The notes under the pieces are model-generated. The model had not been told where the DNA came from. It made no database searches and saw nothing but the letters and a program-made list of their open reading frames with translations. Positions 1-7,940 of a stretch of DNA of 52,825 bases are shown piece by piece. The DNA is from an uncultured Flavobacteriales bacterium (GTDB lineage: Bacteria; Bacteroidota; Bacteroidia; Flavobacteriales_E; Vicingaceae): contig CAJXMH010000021.1 in the NCBI GenBank assembly GCA_913056345.1, positions 1 through 52,825 on the forward strand. The letters are read 5' to 3'. The position numbers and the translations under genes are program-made. Position 1 is the stretch's first letter; every line of letters begins with the position of its first letter.

Positions 1-77
1 TTGATGCTCGATATGTTTACAAAGACCGGAGCTCCTTGATCGCGGTTTAACTGGATACTGTCTCCCACGATTTGTCC
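1..77. repeat. 77-bp direct repeat, copy 1
   Basis: These bases match 580-656 without a mismatch that I can see; the two flanks then diverge gradually. On the minus strand the repeat region encodes part of the peptide SDTNVVSGQIVGDSIQLNRD and the residues that follow it. The 579-bp offset is an exact multiple of three (193 codons). Because the repeat starts at the window edge, its true length is unknown. Confidence 0.9.
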
Positions 78-2534
78 GGACACCACATTGGTGTCTGAAC
101 CTAAAGCAGTATATCGACTTAAATCTACACTGTCGCTTAAAGTCCCATTCTCAAAAATCCTTAGAAAATCATTGGCCGTTAGATCAACCGAGTCTACTCG
201 CTCATTCAAAGCAGAAAGGTCGCCATCTAATCCAATGTGAGTGTTCAATGCACTTTGGTTAGCTGCAATTCTTGTATCATAATTAGCAATAGAATCGCGG
301 ATATCTTTAATGCTTATAAAACCTCCATCTTCTAATAAGATCGTATCCTGAGTGGCATTAAAACTCAAGGTTTGGTCATCTGTGCCGGCTGCCACGATCA
401 AACTTCGGAGTACGGCAGAGGTATCACGCAACTGGCCACTTAAAGTAGTATCGTTGATGAAGCGTGATAAACTATCCGCATTGATTCTTGCAAGCAATCG
501 GCTGTTTAAATTGTTAGTCGAATCGATAATGCCTGTAGCATTGGCTGCAATGTTAGATTGGTTCGCAGCGATCGCACTATTGATGCTCGATATGTTTACA
601 AAGACCGGAGCTCCTTGATCGCGGTTTAACTGGATACTGTCTCCCACGATTTGTCCCGATACTACATTGGTGTCAGATCCACCTGTATTGAACCGATCTA
701 AACCTATTCTTCTAATGCCACCAGCATCGACTAGCTCTAGAGTATCACCGTCTAAGCGGAAGCTGCTAATTAATTCGTTTGTTGCACTTGTATCATTATC
801 CAAGGCAATCGCAGCTGCATTGGCCTGAGTCAAAGCTGAATCAAGACTGAAATATTTTTGAAGTGAGTCAATGTTGTTGCGGTTCTGATTGATTCTGCTT
901 AATAAAAATGCTCTTCTCACTGCACCCAAAGTGTCAAAATTGACCGTGAATACATTGCCTTGCTCGTACAACTCCAACACGCCATTATTCAAGCGCATAC
1001 TATCCACCAGCTCATTGGTGGCACTAGTATCGCTCACATTCCCGGCCAAAGCCAAGGTATCAATGCTTCCGCCGTGGTTATAGACGAAAACACTGTCGTT
1101 TTGCTCTTTCACCGAATCAACTCCCAAAAGCGGAGCCATGTCTACAAAAGATGGATTATCACCGCTTAAGAAGAGCGTATCGTTTGAGCGGCTTAGCTGT
1201 TGATCATCAGTGTTGGTATTATCAAACTGACTAAGGTCTATTCGCAAGGTGTCTAAGCCTTGAAAAAGCTGCAACTCATTGACTAAAAGTCGCGCAGAGT
1301 CAAGTAATTCATTTGTATTACTTGTATCTACTCCCAAGCCTCTCAATACAATGTCTTCTAGACTACCGTTAGCATTAAAAATCCGCAAAGTAGTATCATC
1401 GACTGAGCGGATCGAATCGATACCTAAAACAGTGGTCAGATCGACACTCCCTTGCACTGCTCCTTGTTGATAAGCTTCAAGGATTTTCCCGCTTAAACGA
1501 AGACTATCTATCAGTTCATTGGTAGCAGAAGTATCTGAGACTAAACCTCTAACTATTACATCCTCTGTAGAGCCATTGGCATTAAAAACCCTAAGGGTTG
1601 TATCGTTAATGCTACGTAAAGAATCTATTCCTAAAATAGTGGTTAAATCAACCGAGGAAGGATTGAGACCAGTTAAGTCTAGGTTTTTTCCAGTGAGACT
1701 CAATTGTTGATCGTCTGCAAAGCCAAAATCAGCTAACAAAACACCTGTTCCATTTGATAATAAAAGAGAATCTCCTGCTGAGCTAATGCTTAAATTCTGA
1801 ATCTCGTTGGTACTTGAAGAATCTGCATCAGCTACTGAAAACTGAACTGAGTTCCCTCCTGTAATAGAGATAATCCGAAGATTTCCATTTTCCGTTAAAC
1901 TCAAATCTTGGTTAACTAACTCATCTGTAAAAACAGAAAAGTCGAGCGTATCCACTCGACTTCCTTCATTTAAGATCAAAATTGAATCGTTTACCAACTC
2001 AAAACGGCTGATAGCTTCGTTCGTATTGGAAGTGTCGCCTGCATTAAAGATCGAGTCGTTTCGAATGTTAATCCCATCACCGGCTTTCAACTGATTACCG
2101 GCTGATTTCGCGTAAAGCGCATAAGGCACTGAGAGTAATTGAGTAGTGCCTAGGTCTTCAAATCCATTACCTGCGTCAACTTCAACCTTAAGAAAATGAC
2201 TGCCACTGCTCCAGTCAATCCCCGAAAAAGCAGTGAGACTTCCACTGCCGGTATTTCCTCCTTGCCCAATAATTAGATTGAACAAACCAAAGTCATTGGT
2301 GGTAATCATGTCGTACTGCTCTTCATAAAGAAGTGTGCCATTTGCACTGTTTTGAATGATACCAAAGCGCACGGATACCATCCGATTGACCAAAGCATTC
2401 CCATTGTTATCTCGAGCTATGGCTTGATAATTTACTCCTTCAGGTGCTTGAGCATAGGCCTTTTCAGACCATACTATTGACATCAAGAAAAAGAGAATAA
2501 AGGCAGCAGGGCTAAATTTTCTAATTAGCTTCAT
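1..2534 (-). CDS. Large repetitive secreted protein, C-terminus beyond window edge
   Basis: An open frame of 844 codons without a stop runs from an ATG at 2534 to the left edge, so the C-terminus is missing. The N-terminus is a signal peptide ending in AYAQ, followed by a globular domain of about 130 residues that opens with PEGVNYQAIARDNNGN. This type of N-terminal domain is widespread in Bacteroidota secreted proteins, some of which end in a tail-fibre or chaperone-like domain; I cannot see whether this one does. From about residue 150 the chain consists of degenerate repeats built around a DTSATNEL motif (variants include DTSNTNEL and DSSSTNEI), with many Asp-Ser and Leu positions as in beta-strand stalks. 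Two neighbouring copies lie 207 bp (69 codons) apart. A 77-bp stretch recurs exactly 579 bp away. A surface stalk or adhesin role is inferred. All plus-strand open frames here are shadows. Confidence 0.85.
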   Translation of the reverse strand, partial: MKLIRKFSPAAFILFFLMSIVWSEKAYAQAPEGVNYQAIARDNNGNALVNRMVSVRFGIIQNSANGTLLYEEQYDMITTNDFGLFNLIIGQGGNTGSGSLTAFSGIDWSSGSHFLKVEVDAGNGFEDLGTTQLLSVPYALYAKSAGNQLKAGDGINIRNDSIFNAGDTSNTNEAISRFELVNDSILILNEGSRVDTLDFSVFTDELVNQDLSLTENGNLRIISITGGNSVQFSVADADSSSTNEIQNLSISSAGDSLLLSNGTGVLLADFGFADDQQLSLTGKNLDLTGLNPSSVDLTTILGIDSLRSINDTTLRVFNANGSTEDVIVRGLVSDTSATNELIDSLRLSGKILEAYQQGAVQGSVDLTTVLGIDSIRSVDDTTLRIFNANGSLEDIVLRGLGVDTSNTNELLDSARLLVNELQLFQGLDTLRIDLSQFDNTNTDDQQLSRSNDTLFLSGDNPSFVDMAPLLGVDSVKEQNDSVFVYNHGGSIDTLALAGNVSDTSATNELVDSMRLNNGVLELYEQGNVFTVNFDTLGAVRRAFLLSRINQNRNNIDSLQKYFSLDSALTQANAAAIALDNDTSATNELISSFRLDGDTLELVDAGGIRRIGLDRFNTGGSDTNVVSGQIVGDSIQLNRDQGAPVFVNISSINSAIAANQSNIAANATGIIDSTNNLNSRLLARINADSLSRFINDTTLSGQLRDTSAVLRSLIVAAGTDDQTLSFNATQDTILLEDGGFISIKDIRDSIANYDTRIAANQSALNTHIGLDGDLSALNERVDSVDLTANDFLRIFENGTLSDSVDLSRYTALGSDTNVVSGQIVGDSIQLNRDQGAPVFVNISSI
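580..656. repeat. 77-bp direct repeat, copy 2
   Basis: Second copy of the 1-77 repeat, at about residues 626-651 of the minus-strand repetitive protein. Identity at DNA level, including silent positions, contrasts with the strong divergence of the other repeats in the gene and suggests recent duplication or gene conversion. Confidence 0.9.
1280..1700 (-). repeat. Two diverged 69-codon protein repeats
   Basis: Two adjacent units of the minus-strand repetitive protein share the pattern GIDS.RS..DTTLR.FNANGS, then an EDxxxRGL segment, then DTS.TNEL.DS.RL. Equivalent bases lie 207 bp apart. The DNA is clearly diverged while the protein pattern is kept, as expected for old repeats under selection. 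Confidence 0.75.
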
Positions 2535-2585
2535 CAGGTAATTATAATTGGTTAATAAAAGTTAATCTGAGGGTATCAAAAATAC

Positions 2586-2617
2586 AAAAAAAGTCCATCT
2601 ATTTTTAGATGAACTTT
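2586..2617 (-). terminator. Rho-independent terminator after the EnvC-like gene
   Basis: Bases 2590-2601 pair with 2606-2617 over 12 bp with one G-U pair around a four-base loop, and the A-run at 2586-2592 reads as a U-run on the minus strand. It lies 41 bp beyond the stop of the LytM-domain gene and before the next minus-strand gene, so it closes the six-gene run that begins at 9425. Confidence 0.8.
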
Positions 2618-2657
2618 GGCTTTAAATCGTTGAAACTAATGATTTTTCAAACGAACC

Positions 2658-3884
2658 TTACTTTTTGTATATCCAGTATTCCGGGTTTAATTTGGAACGA
2701 ACCTTCCAAAGTTCTAAATGCATGGTAGAAGAGCTACCACCATCATCGTCAATGAGTACGCCAAGGTTCTGCTTCGTGTCAACCTTATCGCCTGCTGAAA
2801 CAAAAACTTCTTTAAAGTAGTGGTAAACACTAAAATAGTCTCCGTGGCGTATCATTACCACTTTCCCTTCTCCAGGTATAATGATCACTCGGCTTACCTC
2901 ACCTTCAAAGATGGCTCTGCCAATATTGCCTTTTTTAGTTGAGATATCAACCCCGTTGTTTTGAATTTTCACCCCTTTAAGTGTGGGATGAGGATGCTCC
3001 CCAAACTGCGCGGTAATTACACCCTCTGCAACTGGCCATGGAAGTTTTCCTTTGTTAGAAGCAAAAGATTTTGCGAGCTCTCTTGCTTCAGGGGTCATGG
3101 GGAAGCCCGCCTCTGAATCACCGGCTTTCTTAGCAGCCTCCCTTGCTCTTCTTATTTCTTCAGCAATAATCTTTTCTATTGCTGCATTGATCTTTCTGGC
3201 AGCAGCCTCTTTTTGCTTCAGCTCCTTTCGCAATTCACTCTCCTTGCCCTTCAAATTGCTCACCACCGCTTCTTTTTCTCCTTTCTCTTTTGCTAAAAGA
3301 TTGCGTTCATTCAGCTTTGCTTTCAACAGTCCTTCTTTACTTTTTTTAATGGCTTCTAACATCTTGATCTGGGCGTCTATCTTTTGCTGGGTTTGCTGAA
3401 TGTTTTCCGCCTGTGCCTGCCTGTATTGCGCGTATTGCTGAAAATACTTGAGGCGTTTAAACGCTTGGTTGAAATTCTCTGCCGAAAAAACGAACATCAA
3501 ACGATCATAAGAACTCCTATTTTGATAGGCGTTTCGAATCATTTCAGCATATTCCTCTTTCAATTTGCTTAAGTCACTTTCTAAACTGTCTACCTTCAAT
3601 TGTTGACCAGAGATGCTGTCGTTCAGGTAAACGATTTCTTCTTCCATGGCCCTAATCAAAGCCTCTCGACTTGAGATCTTTTTACTCAACTTGCGCAGTT
3701 GATTTAATGACGTTTTTTTGGTTTTCTCAGTTTGCTTCAGCAGTTCATTGGTGTAACGGATCTCTTTTTGAAGCTTTTTCTTTTTGGCCTGAAGGTCTTT
3801 TTTCGATTGTGAATAAGCAGGGTTAAACCCTACCGATATGAGAAGCCCAATCAGTGCTATTTGCCTAATAAAAAACTTGCTCAT
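2658..3884 (-). CDS. EnvC-like coiled-coil protein with degenerate LytM (M23) domain
   Basis: A 408-residue protein with a signal peptide (ending in AYSQ), a long charged coiled coil over roughly residues 27-250, and a C-terminal LytM/M23 fold over about residues 285-405. This architecture is that of EnvC/NlpD-type activators of cell-wall amidases. The catalytic zinc ligands of active M23 enzymes look degraded: the usual H-x-x-x-D reads NNGVDIS, the usual YAHL reads YHYF, and HLHFE reads TMHLE, leaving only the last His. I therefore infer an activator or scaffold in daughter-cell separation rather than a working endopeptidase. It is the last gene of a six-gene run, and its start overlaps the end of the upstream DUF4292 gene by 20 bp. 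Confidence 0.88.
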   Translation of the reverse strand: MSKFFIRQIALIGLLISVGFNPAYSQSKKDLQAKKKKLQKEIRYTNELLKQTEKTKKTSLNQLRKLSKKISSREALIRAMEEEIVYLNDSISGQQLKVDSLESDLSKLKEEYAEMIRNAYQNRSSYDRLMFVFSAENFNQAFKRLKYFQQYAQYRQAQAENIQQTQQKIDAQIKMLEAIKKSKEGLLKAKLNERNLLAKEKGEKEAVVSNLKGKESELRKELKQKEAAARKINAAIEKIIAEEIRRAREAAKKAGDSEAGFPMTPEARELAKSFASNKGKLPWPVAEGVITAQFGEHPHPTLKGVKIQNNGVDISTKKGNIGRAIFEGEVSRVIIIPGEGKVVMIRHGDYFSVYHYFKEVFVSAGDKVDTKQNLGVLIDDDGGSSSTMHLELWKVRSKLNPEYWIYKK

Positions 3885-4680
3885 ACTTAGATGAAATGTT
3901 AAAAGCGAACTTGATTGGTTTGTTCAAATATACTCGTGAATAATCAATATCCACAAGCGCGGGCTGTTCACTTTGCAATTCAAAATGCAATGCCCTAGGT
4001 AGTAACTGACCTTCAATCTCTTGGTATTCACTGAAAGTGCCCATTAAAAAGCGATCAGCGGTATTGTCAGAAAGCAAAAATTCGCGAACCTTAAAGCTAT
4101 TTTGATCAAGCCACAAACTAACTACCTCATCATCTTGACGCTCAATCTTCTCAGGCTTGTCATCTGCTTTTTTGGCTTTTCTTTTCTTTAAGTTTCCAAG
4201 GTAGTAATGCTCTTTATCTATCCCAAACTTAAGTTTGTCATCAGGTTCAAATTCTATGGTGTTACCAAGCAGAATGGCTTGCATAAGATCATAATCTAAA
4301 TCAACATTGAAACGATTTTTGATGTAACGGTTGTCACCCACAAAGTATTCTTTACTAATGCGATTGATCACCTTTACTGTATCAGGTGTGACCATAATTC
4401 GGCCTAGCTCAATCCCCAATAAAGGTGTAATGGAAATCCAAATAATGCTGTCTTTTTTTATGCGAATATTGGCCTTGAAACTATTCTTTTTGGATTTTTG
4501 ATGGAAGGTAAATTCAGCTTTAGCAGAAAATGTATCAAAATCAAATTCATTGGCTTTCATCTGCTCAATGAGATAAAGCGCCTTCTTTCCCTCGAGGGGT
4601 TTTCTGCTTGCACGTTCTTTTTTTCCGCAACTCACAAAAAAAAGCAAGCTAAGTCCTACTAAAAAAACGAACTTTCTCAT
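3865..4680 (-). CDS. DUF4292 family lipoprotein
   Basis: A 271-residue protein with a lipoprotein signal (LFFVSCGKK; lipidated Cys at about residue 18). The rest matches my knowledge of DUF4292, a Bacteroidota family with a LolA/LolB-like beta-sheet fold: an early segment (FSAKAEFTFHQ) followed by alternating strands with SIIWISITPLLGIELGRIMV near residues 85-105. A role in lipid or lipoprotein handling at the outer membrane is inferred from the fold only. Its ATG overlaps the TGA of the upstream TPR gene (ATGA at 4677-4680) and its 3' end overlaps the EnvC-like gene, so all three are probably translationally coupled. Confidence 0.82.
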   Translation of the reverse strand: MRKFVFLVGLSLLFFVSCGKKERASRKPLEGKKALYLIEQMKANEFDFDTFSAKAEFTFHQKSKKNSFKANIRIKKDSIIWISITPLLGIELGRIMVTPDTVKVINRISKEYFVGDNRYIKNRFNVDLDYDLMQAILLGNTIEFEPDDKLKFGIDKEHYYLGNLKKRKAKKADDKPEKIERQDDEVVSLWLDQNSFKVREFLLSDNTADRFLMGTFSEYQEIEGQLLPRALHFELQSEQPALVDIDYSRVYLNKPIKFAFNISSKYEQVFY

Positions 4681-6407
4681 GGCAAACTGTACTTATTGAT
4701 CTTTTGAAGTAATTCCTCAGAAGCCTCCCCTTCAGCTTCACTTGCTTTTTGCCAATATTCAAGGGCTTCCTCTTTGCGGTCTAAAGCAAATAAAATATCT
4801 CCTTTATGCTCTAATAGCACTGCACTTTTATTCCCATCGCTTCTCAATGCTTTGTTGATCCAATCCAAAGCATCTTTATATTCTCCTGTTTGATATAATA
4901 TCCACGCATACGTATCTTGAAAAGAGGCTTGACCCGGAGCCAATTGATTTGACTTCAAGGACATTTGCTTGGCCTTCTCTAAATTTTCTTTCCGCAAGGA
5001 TAGGTAGTAACTGTAATTGTTAAGCACGTAGACACTATTTGGATCTAGTTTGAGTGCCTTCTCATAATAGGCATCTGATTCCGTGTGCTTTTCCATGGCA
5101 TGATAGGCATCTCCCATGGAAGAATAGATCTGTCCTTTCAATAGTTGATTGTCTATCACTAGATCTTGACCAAGATCGAGGTATTCTATTGCTTTCCCAT
5201 ATTGTTTGTCTTGCGATAGACCTAGGCCATAAAGCAAGTAAACCGTAGGCTGGTTGGGAAACAAATTAACTGCCCTTTCGCCGTAGTTTAGTAAAGCAGG
5301 AATATCACCAGATTCAGATAGGATAACTAGTAGTTGGTTCCAAACCGGGAAGCGACTACTATCAAGGGAGATAGTAGTCATATATTCTTCCTTAGCTCGC
5401 TCAGTTTGTTCATCAAAATAGAGAAAGTCTGCTAATAAAGCATGTGATTTAGCGTTATTGGGATGTGCTTTAACAATAGCTTCGCAAAGCGCAATACCTT
5501 CTGCTTTCTTTGCTTGGTTCTTGCTGTTTACTTGGTAGAAACTAAGCAGGTATTTTACCTTACTATCAATTTCCATTTCAGGATTATTAAAGGCTTTTGT
5601 AATTGCTTCTAGGTACTTTGATTGTTCGCCTTCAGTGCGGTAAAACTCAGCCATTGAAAACTGCACGCGGTAATCATTTGGGGCTCTTTCTGCCATTTCT
5701 TGATAGACTTTCAAAGCTTTATCCCGCTTCCCATTGGATATATAAATATCGGCTAACTGCCCATGGTACTTTAGCTCGCCGGGATTTGCCTCGATTAGTT
5801 TTTTAACTTCTCCGGCTGCCCCTTCAACATCATTCTCCGAAAGGTAAATGCTTTGTTTCAACTTGATGATCTCTTCACTTACCCCAATTTCTTCTTCAAT
5901 TTCATTCAAATATTGAATGCTTTCCATTGGCTTGCCTTCATCAAATAAAAACCGTGAAAGCTGGTACTTCAATTCAACCTGATTTGGCTTTAAGTCAATC
6001 AGTTCTTTGTAGATCTTAATGGCTTCCGTTTTATCGGCTTTATTGTCTAAAAAAGAAGCATAAGATAATTTATACCAATAATTCTCAGGATCTAATTCAG
6101 CTGCCAATTTAAATTGCTGGGCTGCAAGTTGTTGTTGCTCCAACTGTAACAATACCAAACCTAACTCATAATTTGCGGCAGGATGAAGCGGCTGCAGCTT
6201 CAAAGCGGCATCAAAGTGAGTTTTAGCCTCAGCATAATTGCCCAAGATCTTGGCTTTTACTCCATCCATAAAGGCTTCGCCAAAAGCAACCTTATCTTTT
6301 TCAGTCAGCTCTTTTAAATTAGCTGACTGCTTTTGCACCGTTTGCTTTGACGAACTGCAAGCAATCAAAAAGGAGAAAATAAGAATGGAATAAAGCCCTT
6401 TATACAT
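4677..6407 (-). CDS. Tetratricopeptide-repeat lipoprotein
   Basis: A 576-residue protein with a lipoprotein signal (FLIACSSSK; Cys at residue 17), followed by about twelve helical TPR units carrying the typical pattern of A at position 8, Y/F at 11 and A at 20, for example in GNYAEAKTHFDAALKLQP. The repeats fill almost the whole chain, so it is a periplasmic or outer-membrane protein-interaction scaffold; no enzyme domain is visible. It lies 5 bp downstream of a sugar nucleotidyltransferase gene and overlaps the DUF4292 gene by 4 bp. The conserved company (flippase, dut, nucleotidyltransferase, TPR, DUF4292, EnvC-like) suggests envelope assembly, but the partner is unknown. Confidence 0.85.
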   Translation of the reverse strand: MYKGLYSILIFSFLIACSSSKQTVQKQSANLKELTEKDKVAFGEAFMDGVKAKILGNYAEAKTHFDAALKLQPLHPAANYELGLVLLQLEQQQLAAQQFKLAAELDPENYWYKLSYASFLDNKADKTEAIKIYKELIDLKPNQVELKYQLSRFLFDEGKPMESIQYLNEIEEEIGVSEEIIKLKQSIYLSENDVEGAAGEVKKLIEANPGELKYHGQLADIYISNGKRDKALKVYQEMAERAPNDYRVQFSMAEFYRTEGEQSKYLEAITKAFNNPEMEIDSKVKYLLSFYQVNSKNQAKKAEGIALCEAIVKAHPNNAKSHALLADFLYFDEQTERAKEEYMTTISLDSSRFPVWNQLLVILSESGDIPALLNYGERAVNLFPNQPTVYLLYGLGLSQDKQYGKAIEYLDLGQDLVIDNQLLKGQIYSSMGDAYHAMEKHTESDAYYEKALKLDPNSVYVLNNYSYYLSLRKENLEKAKQMSLKSNQLAPGQASFQDTYAWILYQTGEYKDALDWINKALRSDGNKSAVLLEHKGDILFALDRKEEALEYWQKASEAEGEASEELLQKINKYSLP

Positions 6408-6412
6408 AATTA

Positions 6413-7417
6413 TTAGTCGCTCAACTCATTGTAATCTCCCACACTTAACTCTTTTGCATCAAATTCAATACTAGTGTGATTGCCGATCATAGAGTTTTCA
6501 CAATTTAAACCCTCTAGTTCACTATTGGTTTGCACGATGGTATTGCGAATAATAGAATCTTTCACCTTAGTGTGATCACCGATGGAAGCATGGGGCCCAA
6601 TAACTGAATTTTTTAATTCAACACCTTCCCCAATGTAACAAGGAGGAATGATAACTGAGTCTTCTACCGTGGCACTGCTTGCTACAATGTCATCGTTTTT
6701 AATGAATTCTAGTACCCTTTGGTTAGTATATACCGTAGCATCTTTTTTACCACAATCTAGCCATTCTTCTACCGCTCCGGGTGTGAACTTTGTGCCATCT
6801 TGCTTCATGCGCTCTAAGGCATCAGTAATTTGGTACTCCCCTTTATCCATAATCTTGTTGTCCAACAAATACTGCAGGTTCTCTTTTAAATAGGCTCCAT
6901 CTTTGAAGTAATAGATCCCGATGATGGCCAAGTCTGAAACAAACTGTTCCGGCTTTTCTACAAACTCAGTAATCACCCCTTCATCATCCAGTTGCACTAC
7001 GCCAAAGGCCGAAGGATCTTCTACTTTTTGGACCCAAATAATGCCGTCTTGATTTTCATCTAAAGTAAAATCAGCTCTAAACAATGTATCTGCAAAAGCA
7101 ACGATGGTCTTGCCGTCTAATACCTCTTTAGCGCACATAATGGCATGCGCAGTACCTAAGGCTTCTGTTTGCTGAAATACGTACCCTTTAGCACCAAGAT
7201 TTTCAGCTACTTTCATCAAGTTATCCTCTACTTCCTGACCAAAATCACCAATTACAAATGCGATCTCTTCGATCTTTTCATCACATACCTTGGCAATGTC
7301 TTCTACCAAACGCTGAACAATGGGCTTACCTGCTATGGGTAATAATGGTTTTGGTATAGTTAACGTATGCGGCCGCATTCTTTTTCCCCTTCCGGCCATG
7401 GGTACAATAATCTTCAT
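6413..7417 (-). CDS. Sugar nucleotidyltransferase (NDP-sugar pyrophosphorylase)
   Basis: A 334-residue enzyme. The N-terminal nucleotidyl-transferase domain opens with MAGRGKRMRPHT and PKPLLPIAGKPI, the signature of glucose-1-phosphate thymidylyl- or uridylyltransferases, and also shows a VAFADTLF metal-site motif and EKP near residue 156. The C-terminal 80 residues form a left-handed beta-helix (hexapeptide-like runs such as NSVIGPHASIGDH). It makes an NDP-sugar for surface polysaccharide; base and sugar specificity cannot be fixed from sequence. It is distinct from the RfbA-type enzyme at 14176-15033. It sits 69 bp after dut in the same direction. Confidence 0.87.
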   Translation of the reverse strand: MKIIVPMAGRGKRMRPHTLTIPKPLLPIAGKPIVQRLVEDIAKVCDEKIEEIAFVIGDFGQEVEDNLMKVAENLGAKGYVFQQTEALGTAHAIMCAKEVLDGKTIVAFADTLFRADFTLDENQDGIIWVQKVEDPSAFGVVQLDDEGVITEFVEKPEQFVSDLAIIGIYYFKDGAYLKENLQYLLDNKIMDKGEYQITDALERMKQDGTKFTPGAVEEWLDCGKKDATVYTNQRVLEFIKNDDIVASSATVEDSVIIPPCYIGEGVELKNSVIGPHASIGDHTKVKDSIIRNTIVQTNSELEGLNCENSMIGNHTSIEFDAKELSVGDYNELSD

Positions 7418-7486
7418 CCTTTTTTCTTTTTCTCGTTACTAATTGTGATTGAGTTTTCACCGATCTATGCGGTGTCTAGTTGTTTT

Positions 7487-7921
7487 TTATTTTTTTCCGG
7501 TACTGCCAAATCCGCCTGCTCCCCTTTCGGTGGAACCCAATTCTTCTACCTCTTCCCATTCAGCTTGCTCATGCGCTGCAATGACCATTTGCGCAATGCG
7601 CTCACCGTCTTCTATAACAAAAGCTTCTTTTGACAAATTGACCAAAATCACCTTGATCTCGCCACGGTAATCAGCATCGATAGTACCTGGAGAATTCAGG
7701 ACAGTAATGCCATGTTTAAAAGCCAAACCACTTCTTGGCCTTACCTGTGCTTCGTAACCTACGGGCAGTTCCATAAAAAGTCCAGTTGGGACGATCTCTT
7801 TCTCCAAAGAACCCAATTTAATTGGCTCTTCAAGGTTAGCCCTAAGATCAAGCCCCGCTGAAGCAACGGTGGCATATTGTGGTGAAGCGTGTTTGGATTT
7901 ATTAATGAGCTTTATCTTCAT
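7487..7921 (-). CDS. dut: Deoxyuridine 5'-triphosphate nucleotidohydrolase (dUTPase)
   Basis: A 144-residue protein, the usual length of a trimeric dUTPase. All motifs are present: SAGLDLRA (motif 1), [12 protein letters not shown] (motif 2), [14 protein letters not shown] (motif 3, uracil pocket with the catalytic Asp), GERIAQMV (motif 4) and the C-terminal [10 protein letters not shown] arm (motif 5). It hydrolyses dUTP to dUMP and pyrophosphate, keeping uracil out of DNA and supplying dTMP synthesis. It lies between a polysaccharide flippase and a nucleotidyltransferase gene, probably as part of one transcript. Confidence 0.96.
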   Translation of the reverse strand: MKIKLINKSKHASPQYATVASAGLDLRANLEEPIKLGSLEKEIVPTGLFMELPVGYEAQVRPRSGLAFKHGITVLNSPGTIDADYRGEIKVILVNLSKEAFVIEDGERIAQMVIAAHEQAEWEEVEELGSTERGAGGFGSTGKK

Positions 7922-7940
7922 AGGGCTTACTTTCTAGAAT

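Noticed and set aside
352-1710. Plus-strand open frames of 63-88 codons
   Set aside because: They are antisense to the long repetitive minus-strand frame 1-2534, which has a signal peptide and repeated protein motifs; repeated DNA produces repeated shadow frames.
2658-3884. Active M23 endopeptidase
   Set aside because: Most zinc ligands are replaced; an EnvC-like activator fits better.
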